Below, one piece after another: positions 33,169 to 41,513 of a DNA stretch of 64,000 nt. The stretch comes from Suilimivivens sp963650485 (GTDB lineage Bacteria; Bacillota; Clostridia; Lachnospirales; Lachnospiraceae): assembly GCA_963650485.1 (NCBI GenBank), contig CAVJLN010000001.1:37586-101585 (forward strand). Reading direction: 5' to 3'. The notes under the pieces were generated by a model. It did not search any database. It was not told the DNA's origin and was given only the letters and a program-made list of their open reading frames with translations. A program made the position numbers and the translations under genes. Numbering within the stretch: position 1 is the stretch's first letter; each line of letters opens with the position of its first letter.

Positions 33169-33591
33169 ATGCTGATCTCTACACGAGGAAGGTATGCGCT
33201 CCGGGTTTTAGTGGATCTTGCGGAGCAGAATACGAGTGAATATATTCCTTTAAAAGAAATTGCTTCAAGACAACATATATCACAGAAATACAGTGAAAGC
33301 ATCATGACCCTGCTTTCCAAAGCAGGGATGGTGGAAGGAATCCATGGAAAAGGCGGCGGCTACCGCTTAAGCAGAGATCCGAAGGATTACAAAATCGGAG
33401 ATGTCCTGCGGCTTACCGAGGGAACGCTTGCTCCGGTATCCTGTCTCGAATGCGGTGCGGATCCCTGTGAACGTGCCGATGAATGCCGGACTCTTCCTAT
33501 GTGGGTCAAGCTGGATGAGATGATTAATGATTATCTCGATGATATTTCGGTGGCAGACCTGATGAAACAGGAAAATAAAGAATTATTCTGA
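33169..33591 (+). CDS. Rrf2-family regulator (CymR/IscR-like)
   Basis: This is a 140-aa Rrf2 winged-helix regulator. The N-terminus MLISTRGRYALR and the wing GKGGGYRLSRDP are typical. A C-terminal segment has four cysteines (CLECGADPCERADEC, about residues 98-112), like cluster-binding or redox-sensing Rrf2 proteins; Bacillus CymR lacks such cysteines. Its place behind cysK suggests control of sulfur metabolism. I cannot tell whether it binds an Fe-S cluster or a CysK partner. Confidence 0.88.
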   Translation: MLISTRGRYALRVLVDLAEQNTSEYIPLKEIASRQHISQKYSESIMTLLSKAGMVEGIHGKGGGYRLSRDPKDYKIGDVLRLTEGTLAPVSCLECGADPCERADECRTLPMWVKLDEMINDYLDDISVADLMKQENKELF

Positions 33592-33656
33592 ATAATTACG
33601 AATTATGAGAATCATGAAAGAAAAGACGAGACAGCGATGGTATACACTATCGCTGA

Positions 33657-33755
33657 ATTCTTGTAAACCAATATGAGACGGAAACTGCATCCTTCTATGA
33701 ACAGTTTGAAACGCGTATTTCCGATGTTTCAGAGAAAATCAGGATGTATCGGTGA
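33657..33755 (+). pseudogene. Possible gene remnant before the T-box
   Basis: Thirty-two open codons with protein-like composition (FYEQFETRISDVSEKIRMYR) end in TGA at 33753-33755. There is no ATG or RBS. It may be a relic of a longer gene. Just upstream, CAGCGAT/ATCGCTG around 33632-33655 may be the terminator of the cysK unit. Confidence 0.25.
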
Positions 33756-33776
33756 GAAATCTTTACGCATTATTTA

Positions 33777-33805
33777 TTGACAAAACGGGCATTCTAGCTT
33801 ATCAT
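33777..33805 (+). promoter_or_regulatory. Promoter of the aspS T-box leader
   Basis: TTGACA (33777-33782), 17 bp, TATCAT (33800-33805). Confidence 0.75.
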
Positions 33806-34017
33806 AACGATGTATGGGCAATGACGAAGACGAGTACCTTGGATTATCGCTTAAAGAGAGCCGGGATGGTGAGAAGCCGGCAGAATGAATCCGAGAGAAT
33901 AACAACTTTCGAGCCGTAATTTTATTGGTGAAAGTGACTGCATGGCAGTAAATCAGGTGGCACCGCGGATAAATATATTCGTCCTGAATTGATTATGAAA
34001 TCAATTCAGGACGTTTT
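33806..34017 (+). ncRNA. T-box leader of aspS
   Basis: This leader senses uncharged tRNA and controls termination. AGGTGGCACCGCGG (33955-33968) is the T-box; UGGC there fits a tRNA with discriminator G73, as in tRNA-Asp and tRNA-Asn. Stem I has GACGAGTAC (AGTA motif) and the CTTGGATT/AATCCGAG helix. The terminator is a 15-bp stem at 33980-33994 / 33999-34013 plus TTTT. The specifier side of the Stem I loop reads GAATAACAAC, so the codon looks like AAC (Asn) rather than GAC (Asp). Confidence 0.9.
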
Positions 34018-34063
34018 CATGTAGATGTAAATTAAGAAACAAACCAGAAGAAGGAGAAAAGAG

Positions 34064-35815
34064 ATGGAATTATCAACGTTGTATCGTGAATGTACCTTAA
34101 ATCAGGTATCTGAAAATGACATTGGCAAAGAACGCAGGGTAGCCGGATGGGTAGAGAATATCCGTGACCACGGTGGAGTATCCTTTGTGGATTTAAGAGA
34201 TATGTATGGCGTATTACAGATTGTTATGCGTGATACTTCTTTATTAAAGGGAATCAACAAAGAGGATTGTATCAGTGTTCTTGGCAAAATCGAAAAGCGT
34301 GACGAGGAAACCTACAATCCGAAGATTCCGACTGGAACCATCGAGCTGGAAGCGCACAGTGTTGGTATTCTGGGCAAGGTATATCGTCCCCTTCCGTTTG
34401 AAATCGCAACCTCCAAGGAAATCCGTGAGGATCTGCGTCTGAAATACCGTTTCCTTGATTTAAGAAACCCGAAGGTCATGAGCAATATGATCTTCCGTTC
34501 CAATGTGATTGCTTTTCTTCGTCAGAAAATGACCGAGCTTGGCTTCATGGAGGTACAGACTCCGATTCTGTGCGCATCTTCTCCGGAGGGCGCAAGAGAC
34601 TATATCGTTCCGTCCAGACATTACAAGGGCAGGTTTTACGCACTTCCGCAGGCTCCTCAGCAGTATAAGCAGCTTCTGATGGTATCCGGCGTAGACAAGT
34701 ATTTCCAGATTGCCCCCTGCTTCCGTGATGAGGATGCAAGGGCAGATCGTTCTCCCGGTGAGTTCTATCAGCTCGACTTTGAAATGAGCTTTGCCACACA
34801 GGAGGATGTGTTCAAGGTTGGTGAAGAAGTGCTGACGGCTACCTTTGAGAAGTTCGCGCCCGAAGGCTTTGAAGTAACGAAGGCTCCTTATCCGATCATC
34901 AGCTATAAGCAGGCAATGTTAGAGTTCGGTTCCGATAAGCCGGATTTAAGAAATCCTCTGCGTATTATTGATTTATCCGAGTTCTTTAATAAATGTACCT
35001 TTAAGCCGTTCCAGAATAAGACCGTCCGTGCAATTAAGATCGAAGGACATCAGTCCAAGGGCTTCCATGAGAAGATGCTTAAGTTTGCAACCGAGATTGG
35101 AATGGGCGGACTGGGTTATCTGGAAGTACAGGAAGATCTTTCTTACAAGGGACCGATCGACAAGTTTATTCCTGACGAGCTGAAAGCTGAATTAAGAGAG
35201 CTTGCGGGACTTAAGGCGGATGATACCATCTTCTTTATCGCAGATAAGGAAGCACGTGCAGCATCCTTTGCCGGACAGATCCGCAACGAGCTGGGTGCAC
35301 GTCTTGACTTACTTGAGAAGAATGCATACCGCTTCTGTTATATTAACGACTTCCCAATGTTCGAGCTGGATGAGGAAACCAAGAAGATTGGCTTTACCCA
35401 TAATCCGTTCTCTATGCCACAGGGAGGCTTAGAAGCGTTGAATACCATGGATCCGCTGGATATTCTGGCTTACCAGTATGATATCGTATGTAACGGTGTG
35501 GAATTATCCTCAGGAGCTGTCCGTAACCACAGCATTGATATTATGGTTAAGGCTTTTGAAATTGCAGGATATGATGAAGAAGTCCTGAAAGAGAAGTTCG
35601 GAGCATTATACAATGCGTTCCAGTTTGGAGCACCCCCGCATGCAGGAATGGCTCCCGGTGTGGATCGTATGATTATGCTTCTTAAGAATGAGGACAGCAT
35701 CCGTGAAATTATTCCGTTCCCGATGAGTGGAAACGCACAGGATCTGATGTGTGGAGCACCAAACGAAGTAACCGAGCAACAGCTTCGTGAGGTTCATATC
35801 AAGGTGCGTCAGTAG
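34064..35815 (+). CDS. aspS: Aspartate-tRNA ligase (bacterial type)
   Basis: This is a class II aminoacyl-tRNA synthetase (583 aa). It has an N-terminal anticodon-binding OB domain (about residues 1-105), motif 2 FRDEDARADR, a GAD insertion domain (about 290-410) and motif 3 GMAPGVDRMIMLL. It is bacterial-type. If it is non-discriminating it also makes Asp-tRNA(Asn) for GatCAB; the apparent Asn specifier in the T-box supports that but does not prove it. AGAAGGAG precedes the ATG. Confidence 0.96.
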   Translation: MELSTLYRECTLNQVSENDIGKERRVAGWVENIRDHGGVSFVDLRDMYGVLQIVMRDTSLLKGINKEDCISVLGKIEKRDEETYNPKIPTGTIELEAHSVGILGKVYRPLPFEIATSKEIREDLRLKYRFLDLRNPKVMSNMIFRSNVIAFLRQKMTELGFMEVQTPILCASSPEGARDYIVPSRHYKGRFYALPQAPQQYKQLLMVSGVDKYFQIAPCFRDEDARADRSPGEFYQLDFEMSFATQEDVFKVGEEVLTATFEKFAPEGFEVTKAPYPIISYKQAMLEFGSDKPDLRNPLRIIDLSEFFNKCTFKPFQNKTVRAIKIEGHQSKGFHEKMLKFATEIGMGGLGYLEVQEDLSYKGPIDKFIPDELKAELRELAGLKADDTIFFIADKEARAASFAGQIRNELGARLDLLEKNAYRFCYINDFPMFELDEETKKIGFTHNPFSMPQGGLEALNTMDPLDILAYQYDIVCNGVELSSGAVRNHSIDIMVKAFEIAGYDEEVLKEKFGALYNAFQFGAPPHAGMAPGVDRMIMLLKNEDSIREIIPFPMSGNAQDLMCGAPNEVTEQQLREVHIKVRQ

Positions 35816-35895
35816 GAAAACAGGTAAGCTGAATCGAAATTCCTATTGCAACGGAATGATAACAGGAATAAAATAGCGAATGAAAAAAAGAAAGA

Positions 35896-35922
35896 GGGAA
35901 GTCTGTTACAGATTTCCCTTTT
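35896..35922 (+). terminator. Terminator of aspS
   Basis: GGGAAGTCTG-TTA-CAGATTTCCC followed by TTTT. Confidence 0.85.
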
Positions 35923-35925
35923 GAT

Positions 35926-35972
35926 GTTGACATGTATACTCAAAAATGATCCGGTGGATTATTTTTTGAGTC
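35926..35972. repeat. Palindromic intergenic element, copy 3
   Basis: GTTGACATGTATACTC, then AAAATGATCC-GGT-GGATTATTTT. It lies directly after the aspS terminator. Confidence 0.7.
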
Positions 35973-36064
35973 ACTTGAGAAACCGTGATGCCTCGTAACT
36001 GTGAAGGTACGGAATAGTCAGGATATTTCTTAACAAATCGTATGGATTTTGGAGGAATGGAATT

Positions 36065-37450
36065 ATGATGAATCGCCGGGAAGGAAAGAAGACATTTATT
36101 GTCGGTGGTGGTGATATTGGACAGAATCTTGCAAAGCAGCTTGCTCATGCCGGACATCAGGTAACGCTGATTGACCAGTCCGAGGAAGTAGTTGATACTC
36201 TGGGAAACAGCATTGATGCCATCTGCTTCCAAGGAAACGGGGCATCCTATGCAACGCTGCAGGATCTGAATGCCGGATCTGCGGATTTATTTATCGGTGT
36301 TACACAGTTTGATGAACTGAACATCCTGAGCTGCTTCACGGCACATATGTTAGGTGCCAGACACACGATTGCGAGAATCCGGGACACGGACTATGCAAGC
36401 CAGAACCATTTTTATAAGGATAAGCTTGGAATTTCCATGGTAATCAATCCGGAGCTGGCAACCGCAATGGAGATTTCACGTACACTTCGTTTTCCGGTAG
36501 CAACCCGCGTGGAAACCTTTGCAGGCGGCAGGGCTGAGCTTGTAGAGATGACAGTCAAGGAAGAGTGGCCACTTGTGGATAAGACGCTGATGGAAATCGA
36601 CCGGAATCTGGGAATTGACCTTCTGTTCTGCGCGATTGTGCGAAACGGACAGGCCTTTGTCCCCAAAGGAGATACGAGGATTCAGGCAGGAGATGTGATT
36701 TATTTGACAGGTGCTGCCGAAAAATTCCGTTCCTCATTCCGAAAGCTTCATCTGTTTAAAAAGCCGCTGCAATCCGTGATTATTGCCGGTGGAGGAAGGG
36801 TTTCCCATTATCTTACGGGAATCCTGCTGAAGCAGGGGCTTAAGGTGACGGTCGTAGATCCGAGACCTCATGTGGCCGAGCGCCTTGCAAGAGAGTGCCC
36901 GGGAGCAGCCGTGATGCAGGATGATATGATGCGTTATTTTGATTCTATGTCGGAGACAGACTTTGCACATACGGATGCATTTATTGCAATTACATCCAAT
37001 GATGAATATAATCTGGTGTCTTCCATGTATGCGGAATCACAGGGAATTTCCAAGGTGGTAACCCGTATCAATGCGAAGTCGCGGCTGAAGGTGCTGCCGA
37101 AGACCAGCAAGATCTGTACCGTATCCAGAAATGATGTTGCGGCAGACCGAATCTTTGCCTACAGCCGTTCCCTGATGAATGCATCCGGGGATGACAAGGT
37201 GGAATCTCTGTACCGGCTGATGGATGGTAAGATTGAGTTTATCGAGCTGAATATTGATGAGAAGGACAAGAATCTGAATATTCCGTTGAAGAATTTAAAG
37301 CTTAAGCGGAATGTGCTGGTGGCGTTTATCATCCGTGATACGCAGACGATTATTCCTCGTGGTGATGATGAGATTCAGGATGGGGATACCGTTTTGATCG
37401 GTTCCATTAATCATCATATTGCGGAGCTTAAGGATATTTTTGCAGACTAG
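36065..37450 (+). CDS. trkA: Trk potassium uptake regulatory subunit TrkA
   Basis: This is the cytosolic NAD-binding gating subunit of a Trk/Ktr potassium channel (461 aa). Two RCK-N/RCK-C units are present; the first Rossmann motif reads FIVGGGDIGQNLA and the second VIIAGGGRVSHYL. Each is followed by a TrkA-C domain. RBS GGAGGAA precedes the ATG pair at 36065. trkH follows after 29 bp. Confidence 0.95.
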   Translation: MMNRREGKKTFIVGGGDIGQNLAKQLAHAGHQVTLIDQSEEVVDTLGNSIDAICFQGNGASYATLQDLNAGSADLFIGVTQFDELNILSCFTAHMLGARHTIARIRDTDYASQNHFYKDKLGISMVINPELATAMEISRTLRFPVATRVETFAGGRAELVEMTVKEEWPLVDKTLMEIDRNLGIDLLFCAIVRNGQAFVPKGDTRIQAGDVIYLTGAAEKFRSSFRKLHLFKKPLQSVIIAGGGRVSHYLTGILLKQGLKVTVVDPRPHVAERLARECPGAAVMQDDMMRYFDSMSETDFAHTDAFIAITSNDEYNLVSSMYAESQGISKVVTRINAKSRLKVLPKTSKICTVSRNDVAADRIFAYSRSLMNASGDDKVESLYRLMDGKIEFIELNIDEKDKNLNIPLKNLKLKRNVLVAFIIRDTQTIIPRGDDEIQDGDTVLIGSINHHIAELKDIFAD

Positions 37451-37479
37451 GCAAATCCGCATCCGTTTTGGAGGTTCAT

Positions 37480-38919
37480 ATGAATACTGGAAAAATTATG
37501 AATATTATCGGAAGGATTCTTTTCGTGGAGGTTCTTCTGATGCTGCCGTCTTTGCTGGTATCCCTGATTTACCGGGATGGAGACACTATGGCCTTTGTTT
37601 ATACCATGATTCCGGCAGCAGTTGCTGCCGTTCTCCTGATGCTGGTTCGTCAGCAGCAGAAGCGCATGAGCAGCAGGGATGGTTACTTTATTGTTGCCAT
37701 GGCGTGGATTATCATTTCGATTGTGGGCGCGTTTCCCTTATATCTGGCAGGCGGGTTTTCCTCATACTGGGGTGCCTTGTTTGAGATTGTGTCCGGTTTT
37801 ACAACAACAGGCGCATCGGTGCTTGCAGAACCCGGTGTACTGGGACATGGCGTGGCATTCTGGAGGTGCTTTACCCACTGGGTTGGCGGTATGGGAGTGC
37901 TCGTCTTTGTGCTGATGGTCATTCCCATGGAGAACGACAACTCCATGCATCTGGTACGTGCAGAAGTACCGGGACCGACAGCCGGTAAGCTGGTACCGCG
38001 TATGCGGACAACCTCCATGATTCTTTATGGGATTTATGCGGCGATGACGCTGGTTCTTGTTATTATTCTGAAATGTCTTGGGATGACACTGTTTGACGCC
38101 TTCTGCATCGGATTTGGGACAGCCGGTACAGGTGGCTTTGCCTTAAACAGTGCCGGAATTGCAGGATATGGCAGCCCGGCGATTGAGATTGTACTCGGTA
38201 TTTTCATGATTCTGTTTGGAATCAATTTTAATACCTATTTTCTATTGTTATTGCGGAAATTCAAGGAAGTACTTACGTCGGAGGAGACGGCGGTTTATCT
38301 GGGGATCATTGGAGCAGCAGTGGTGGCAATTTCTGTGAATATCTTATCCAGCTTCTCCAGTGCAGGGGAAGCCGTACGTGCTGCCTTTTTCCAGGTGTCA
38401 AGTATTATCACCACGACCGGATTTGCAACGGTGGACTTTAATCTGTGGCCGGAGTTTTCCAAGCATATGCTTGTGCTGTTAATGATAATCGGAGCCTGTG
38501 CCGGTTCAACCGGAGGCGGTCTGAAGGTTTCCCGTGTGATTATTCTGTTTAAGTCCTTTGTTGCGGAGGTCAAGCAGATTATGAATCCGAAGGAAATTAT
38601 CAGCATCCGCCTGAATGGTAAGGATGTGGATAGGAAAACGCTGAATTCCACGCGAATTTATTTCGGCGCGTATGTGATTCTGATCTGTGTTTTTACATTA
38701 ATTATTTCACTGGACGGACTGGATATGACCACGAATCTGACCGCAGTATTGTCATGCTTTAATAATATCGGACCGGGGCTGAATCTGGTTGGACCGATGG
38801 CAAACTTTGGAGTGTATTCCGACTGGGTTAAGGTGGTGCTTTCCTTGGCAATGTTAACGGGACGTCTTGAAATCTTCCCGATGTTTCTGCTGTTTGCAAA
38901 GTCGGCACATGACCGTTAG
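37480..38919 (+). CDS. trkH: Trk potassium uptake channel subunit TrkH
   Basis: This is the membrane K+ pore (479 aa). Four pore loops with the Gly filter are visible: TTTGAS, TAGTGGF, TTTGFAT and NNIGPGL. GGAGG (37470-37474) places the start at the ATG 37480; an in-frame TTG at 37468 overlaps that site. The stop lies inside a strong terminator stem. It pairs with TrkA. Confidence 0.95.
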   Translation: MNTGKIMNIIGRILFVEVLLMLPSLLVSLIYRDGDTMAFVYTMIPAAVAAVLLMLVRQQQKRMSSRDGYFIVAMAWIIISIVGAFPLYLAGGFSSYWGALFEIVSGFTTTGASVLAEPGVLGHGVAFWRCFTHWVGGMGVLVFVLMVIPMENDNSMHLVRAEVPGPTAGKLVPRMRTTSMILYGIYAAMTLVLVIILKCLGMTLFDAFCIGFGTAGTGGFALNSAGIAGYGSPAIEIVLGIFMILFGINFNTYFLLLLRKFKEVLTSEETAVYLGIIGAAVVAISVNILSSFSSAGEAVRAAFFQVSSIITTTGFATVDFNLWPEFSKHMLVLLMIIGACAGSTGGGLKVSRVIILFKSFVAEVKQIMNPKEIISIRLNGKDVDRKTLNSTRIYFGAYVILICVFTLIISLDGLDMTTNLTAVLSCFNNIGPGLNLVGPMANFGVYSDWVKVVLSLAMLTGRLEIFPMFLLFAKSAHDR

Positions 38920-38940
38920 AAGGTCATGTGCCGACTTTTT
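38901..38940 (+). terminator. Terminator of trkAH
   Basis: GTCGGCACATGACC and its complement form a 14-bp stem (38901-38934), then TTTTTT. The trkH stop codon is in the loop. Confidence 0.9.
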
Positions 38941-38941
38941 T

Positions 38942-39069
38942 ACTTTATAGGAAATTCCACCGGAATTTCTATAAAGCAAAAAGCTCCGCAGGGATGCGCA
39001 GCTCGCGGAGAGGAAATTAGTTGCTTTGCAACACCGCTCGCGCGCGAAGAGTTCGCTTGCGAACTCTTT
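38942..39069. repeat. 129-bp multi-hairpin dispersed repeat, copy 2
   Basis: It starts at the T-tract of the trkH terminator and has the same four-hairpin structure as copy 1. Its right end reaches the stop codon of mtnN (39068-39070), so the repeat edge supplies the 3' end of that gene. Confidence 0.9.
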
Positions 39070-39769
39070 ATTTAATACGTGGCAGCATATGCTCTACCAG
39101 CTTGGCAGAATGCAGGGCAGCAGCTTTTTCGAAGGTGGGATAATCCATCTCGGCACTGTCGTCGGCTTTGTCTGAAATCGCGCGGATAATGACAAACGGA
39201 ATCCCATTCAGATAAGAGCCGTGCGCGATGGAAGCACCTTCCATTTCGGCACAGTCTCCGTGAAATTCCCGTATCAGATGTTCCTTTACTGCTTTGCTGG
39301 AAATGAACTGGTCACCGCTTAACACGCGTCCGGCAGAGACATGAATGTCCGGATTAACCTCCCTACATACGGTAACTGCGAGCTCTGCAAGGTGAGCATC
39401 TGCAGAGAATTCACGGCAGCCGAGCTGAGGTACTTCTCCTAACTGATAGCCGAAGATGGTCGCATCGACATCGTGGTGAAGTGCATCGGTGGATACCAGA
39501 ATGTCTCCGATATCGAGTTTTGCATTCAGGGAACCCGCAACACCGGTATTAATGATAGCGGTTACCTGAAAGAGATCTGCAAGAATCTGAACACAGAGGG
39601 CTGCGTTTACCTTGCCGACACCGCTGCGGACAATGACCACGTCTGTGCCATTTAAGGTTCCTTCGTAGAACTCCATGTTGGCTTTTTTCGTAACGCTTGC
39701 GACAGACATGTGTTCTTTAAGGGTTTCCACCTCTAATTCCATGGCTCCAATAATTCCTATTTTCTTCAT
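39068..39769 (-). CDS. mtnN: 5'-methylthioadenosine/S-adenosylhomocysteine nucleosidase
   Basis: This enzyme (233 aa) cleaves MTA and SAH to adenine plus the thioribose sugar. Typical marks are the N-terminal IGIIGAMELEV, INTGVAGSL, and the catalytic region FVIIRAISDKAD with the SD pair; ME-E residues in CAEMEGASIAH bind the ribose. Its product S-ribosylhomocysteine is the substrate of LuxS, encoded just upstream on the same strand. A terminator stands between them, so mtnN may have its own promoter. Confidence 0.95.
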   Translation of the reverse strand: MKKIGIIGAMELEVETLKEHMSVASVTKKANMEFYEGTLNGTDVVIVRSGVGKVNAALCVQILADLFQVTAIINTGVAGSLNAKLDIGDILVSTDALHHDVDATIFGYQLGEVPQLGCREFSADAHLAELAVTVCREVNPDIHVSAGRVLSGDQFISSKAVKEHLIREFHGDCAEMEGASIAHGSYLNGIPFVIIRAISDKADDSAEMDYPTFEKAAALHSAKLVEHMLPRIK

Positions 39770-39799
39770 AAATTTTAAACCTTTCGTTTTTTCTTAAAA

Positions 39800-39822
39800 G
39801 GTAACTATTCGGAATAGTCACC
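39800..39822. repeat. GTAAC/GTTAC-type palindrome
   Basis: GGTAACTATTC followed by GGAATAGTCACC. Lies between luxS and mtnN. Confidence 0.6.
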
Positions 39823-39831
39823 TTAAAATAA

Positions 39832-39865
39832 AACAGTCCAGCCATCGGTCGATAGTTGGACTGTT
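39832..39865 (-). terminator. Terminator of the ptb-buk-luxS unit
   Basis: AACAGTCCA (39832-39840) and TGGACTGTT (39857-39865) form the stem. Read on the minus strand it runs into TTTTATTTT. Confidence 0.8.
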
Positions 39866-39872
39866 CTCATTT

Positions 39873-40352
39873 TTACTCCGGATAAATCAGGCGGCTGTCA
39901 TCAATGGAGTACAATACCTGATCCAGATAACGCTTGGCTAAGTAATTCGCCATCCCCAGATTCATATCCAGATAATTGCCGCAGTCCTTGGGAGAAGCAC
40001 CGGGTACTTCGCCCTCGTAATCGCGGATAAATTCAAACATTTCGATCATCAGAGGAACAATGTCCTTCGAGCTTAAATCGCCTGCAAAAAGAAGATAAAA
40101 GCCGGTACGGCAGCCCATCGGTCCAAAGTAAACCGTTTTGTCCTTGCAGACCGGATGATTACGCAGGAAGGTTGCACCGAGATGCTCAATGGTGTGGACT
40201 TCTGCGGTATTCATTACCGGTTCCTCATTCGGACTGGTCATACGCAGATCAAAAGTAGTAATGACCTCAGCACCGATGTGATCCTTACGGGAAACATAGA
40301 CACCGGGCTGTAATTTGATATGATCAATTGTAAAGCTTGCAATCTTTTCCAT
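39873..40352 (-). CDS. luxS: S-ribosylhomocysteine lyase
   Basis: This is a metal-dependent lyase (159 aa) that splits S-ribosylhomocysteine into homocysteine and DPD, the precursor of AI-2. The metal ligands are in HTIEHL (HxxEH) and in the Cys of PKDCGNY. The length is normal. The start is 15 bp after the buk stop, with GAGG in the gap, so it is probably co-transcribed with the butyrate genes. Confidence 0.96.
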   Translation of the reverse strand: MEKIASFTIDHIKLQPGVYVSRKDHIGAEVITTFDLRMTSPNEEPVMNTAEVHTIEHLGATFLRNHPVCKDKTVYFGPMGCRTGFYLLFAGDLSSKDIVPLMIEMFEFIRDYEGEVPGASPKDCGNYLDMNLGMANYLAKRYLDQVLYSIDDSRLIYPE

Positions 40353-40367
40353 AGGATACCTCGTTAC

Positions 40368-41435
40368 TTAGTAAACGCAAGCCTGTTCTTCACCGTTCAG
40401 AACACGTAATGCACCCTGAGCTAAGGCAAGCAGCTCGTCTTCACCGGGATATACAGTAATCGGAGCAATGAAGCCGATTCTTTCTTTCAGGCCATCGGTC
40501 ACGCTCTTGTTGTAGGCGATGCCGCCGGTCATGATGATCTGGTCAACCTTTCCGTTTAATACAGCAGCCATGGAGCCGATATCCTTTGCTACCTGCATGA
40601 TAAATGCTTCACGGACTTCCTTCGCATGGTCATCACCGTCATTTACCATCTTTTCCACGTTACGCATATCGTTGGTTCCAAGATAAGCATTGAAGCCGCC
40701 ATTACCAACGAGCTTCTTATAAACTTCTTTTTCCGTATATTTGCCGGAGAAGCACATTCTGATTAATGCTCCGGAAGGAACGGCGCCTGCACGCTCTGGA
40801 GAGAAAGCACCGTCACCGTCCAATGCATTAAATACATCAACAACACGTCCGTTTTCATGTGCACCAACTGAAACACCGCCGCCCATATGAACCACGATCA
40901 GACGAAGGGAATCGTAAGCAACCTGGTTTTCTTTTGCGTAACGCTTTGCGACAGCCTTCTGGTTTAAGGCATGGAACACGCTGGTACGGGGGAGCTCCGG
41001 TACGCCGGAGTATCTTGCGATCGGCATTAATTCATCGACTACAACAGGGTCTACAATATAGGAAGGAACATCGATGGAATCACCGATTTCTCTTGCCAGA
41101 ATACCACCTAAGTTGGAAGCATGCTGACCCTGACGGCCAACCTTTAAATCCTCTAACAGGTCATCGGTTACGGCATAAGTGCCGCCCGGGATCGGCTTTA
41201 ACATACCGCCACGTCCGACAACAACCTGAAGGGAATGGATATCAAAGTTCTTTTCAGCAAGAAGATCCATGATGATTTTCTTACGGAAATCCTTCTGATC
41301 TACGATGGAAGCGTACTGGGCAATTTCTTCGGTAGAATGACGAAGGGTTTCTTCAAATAACAGGGTTTCATCCTCGAAAACACCGATTTTGGTGGAGGTG
41401 GAACCGGGATTAATAATTAAGCTTTTAATGGACAT
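40368..41435 (-). CDS. buk: Butyrate kinase
   Basis: This is an acetokinase-family enzyme (355 aa) that turns butyryl phosphate plus ADP into butyrate and ATP. Motifs include INPGSTSTKIGVF, VVGRGGMLKPIPGG, VVHMGGGVSVGAH and IIMTGGIAYN. It is the last step of the kinase route to butyrate and is encoded directly downstream of ptb. AGGAGGATC precedes the ATG. Confidence 0.96.
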   Translation of the reverse strand: MSIKSLIINPGSTSTKIGVFEDETLLFEETLRHSTEEIAQYASIVDQKDFRKKIIMDLLAEKNFDIHSLQVVVGRGGMLKPIPGGTYAVTDDLLEDLKVGRQGQHASNLGGILAREIGDSIDVPSYIVDPVVVDELMPIARYSGVPELPRTSVFHALNQKAVAKRYAKENQVAYDSLRLIVVHMGGGVSVGAHENGRVVDVFNALDGDGAFSPERAGAVPSGALIRMCFSGKYTEKEVYKKLVGNGGFNAYLGTNDMRNVEKMVNDGDDHAKEVREAFIMQVAKDIGSMAAVLNGKVDQIIMTGGIAYNKSVTDGLKERIGFIAPITVYPGEDELLALAQGALRVLNGEEQACVY

Positions 41436-41463
41436 TTGTTGATCCTCCTCAATTTAATCTGTG

Positions 41464-41484
41464 GTAATTATTCTGAATCGTTAC
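41464..41484. repeat. GTAAC/GTTAC-type palindrome
   Basis: GTAATTATTC, one base, GAATCGTTAC. Lies between ptb and buk. Confidence 0.5.
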
Positions 41485-41513
41485 AATCTGTGAATAGCTA
41501 TTTCATGGGAAAA

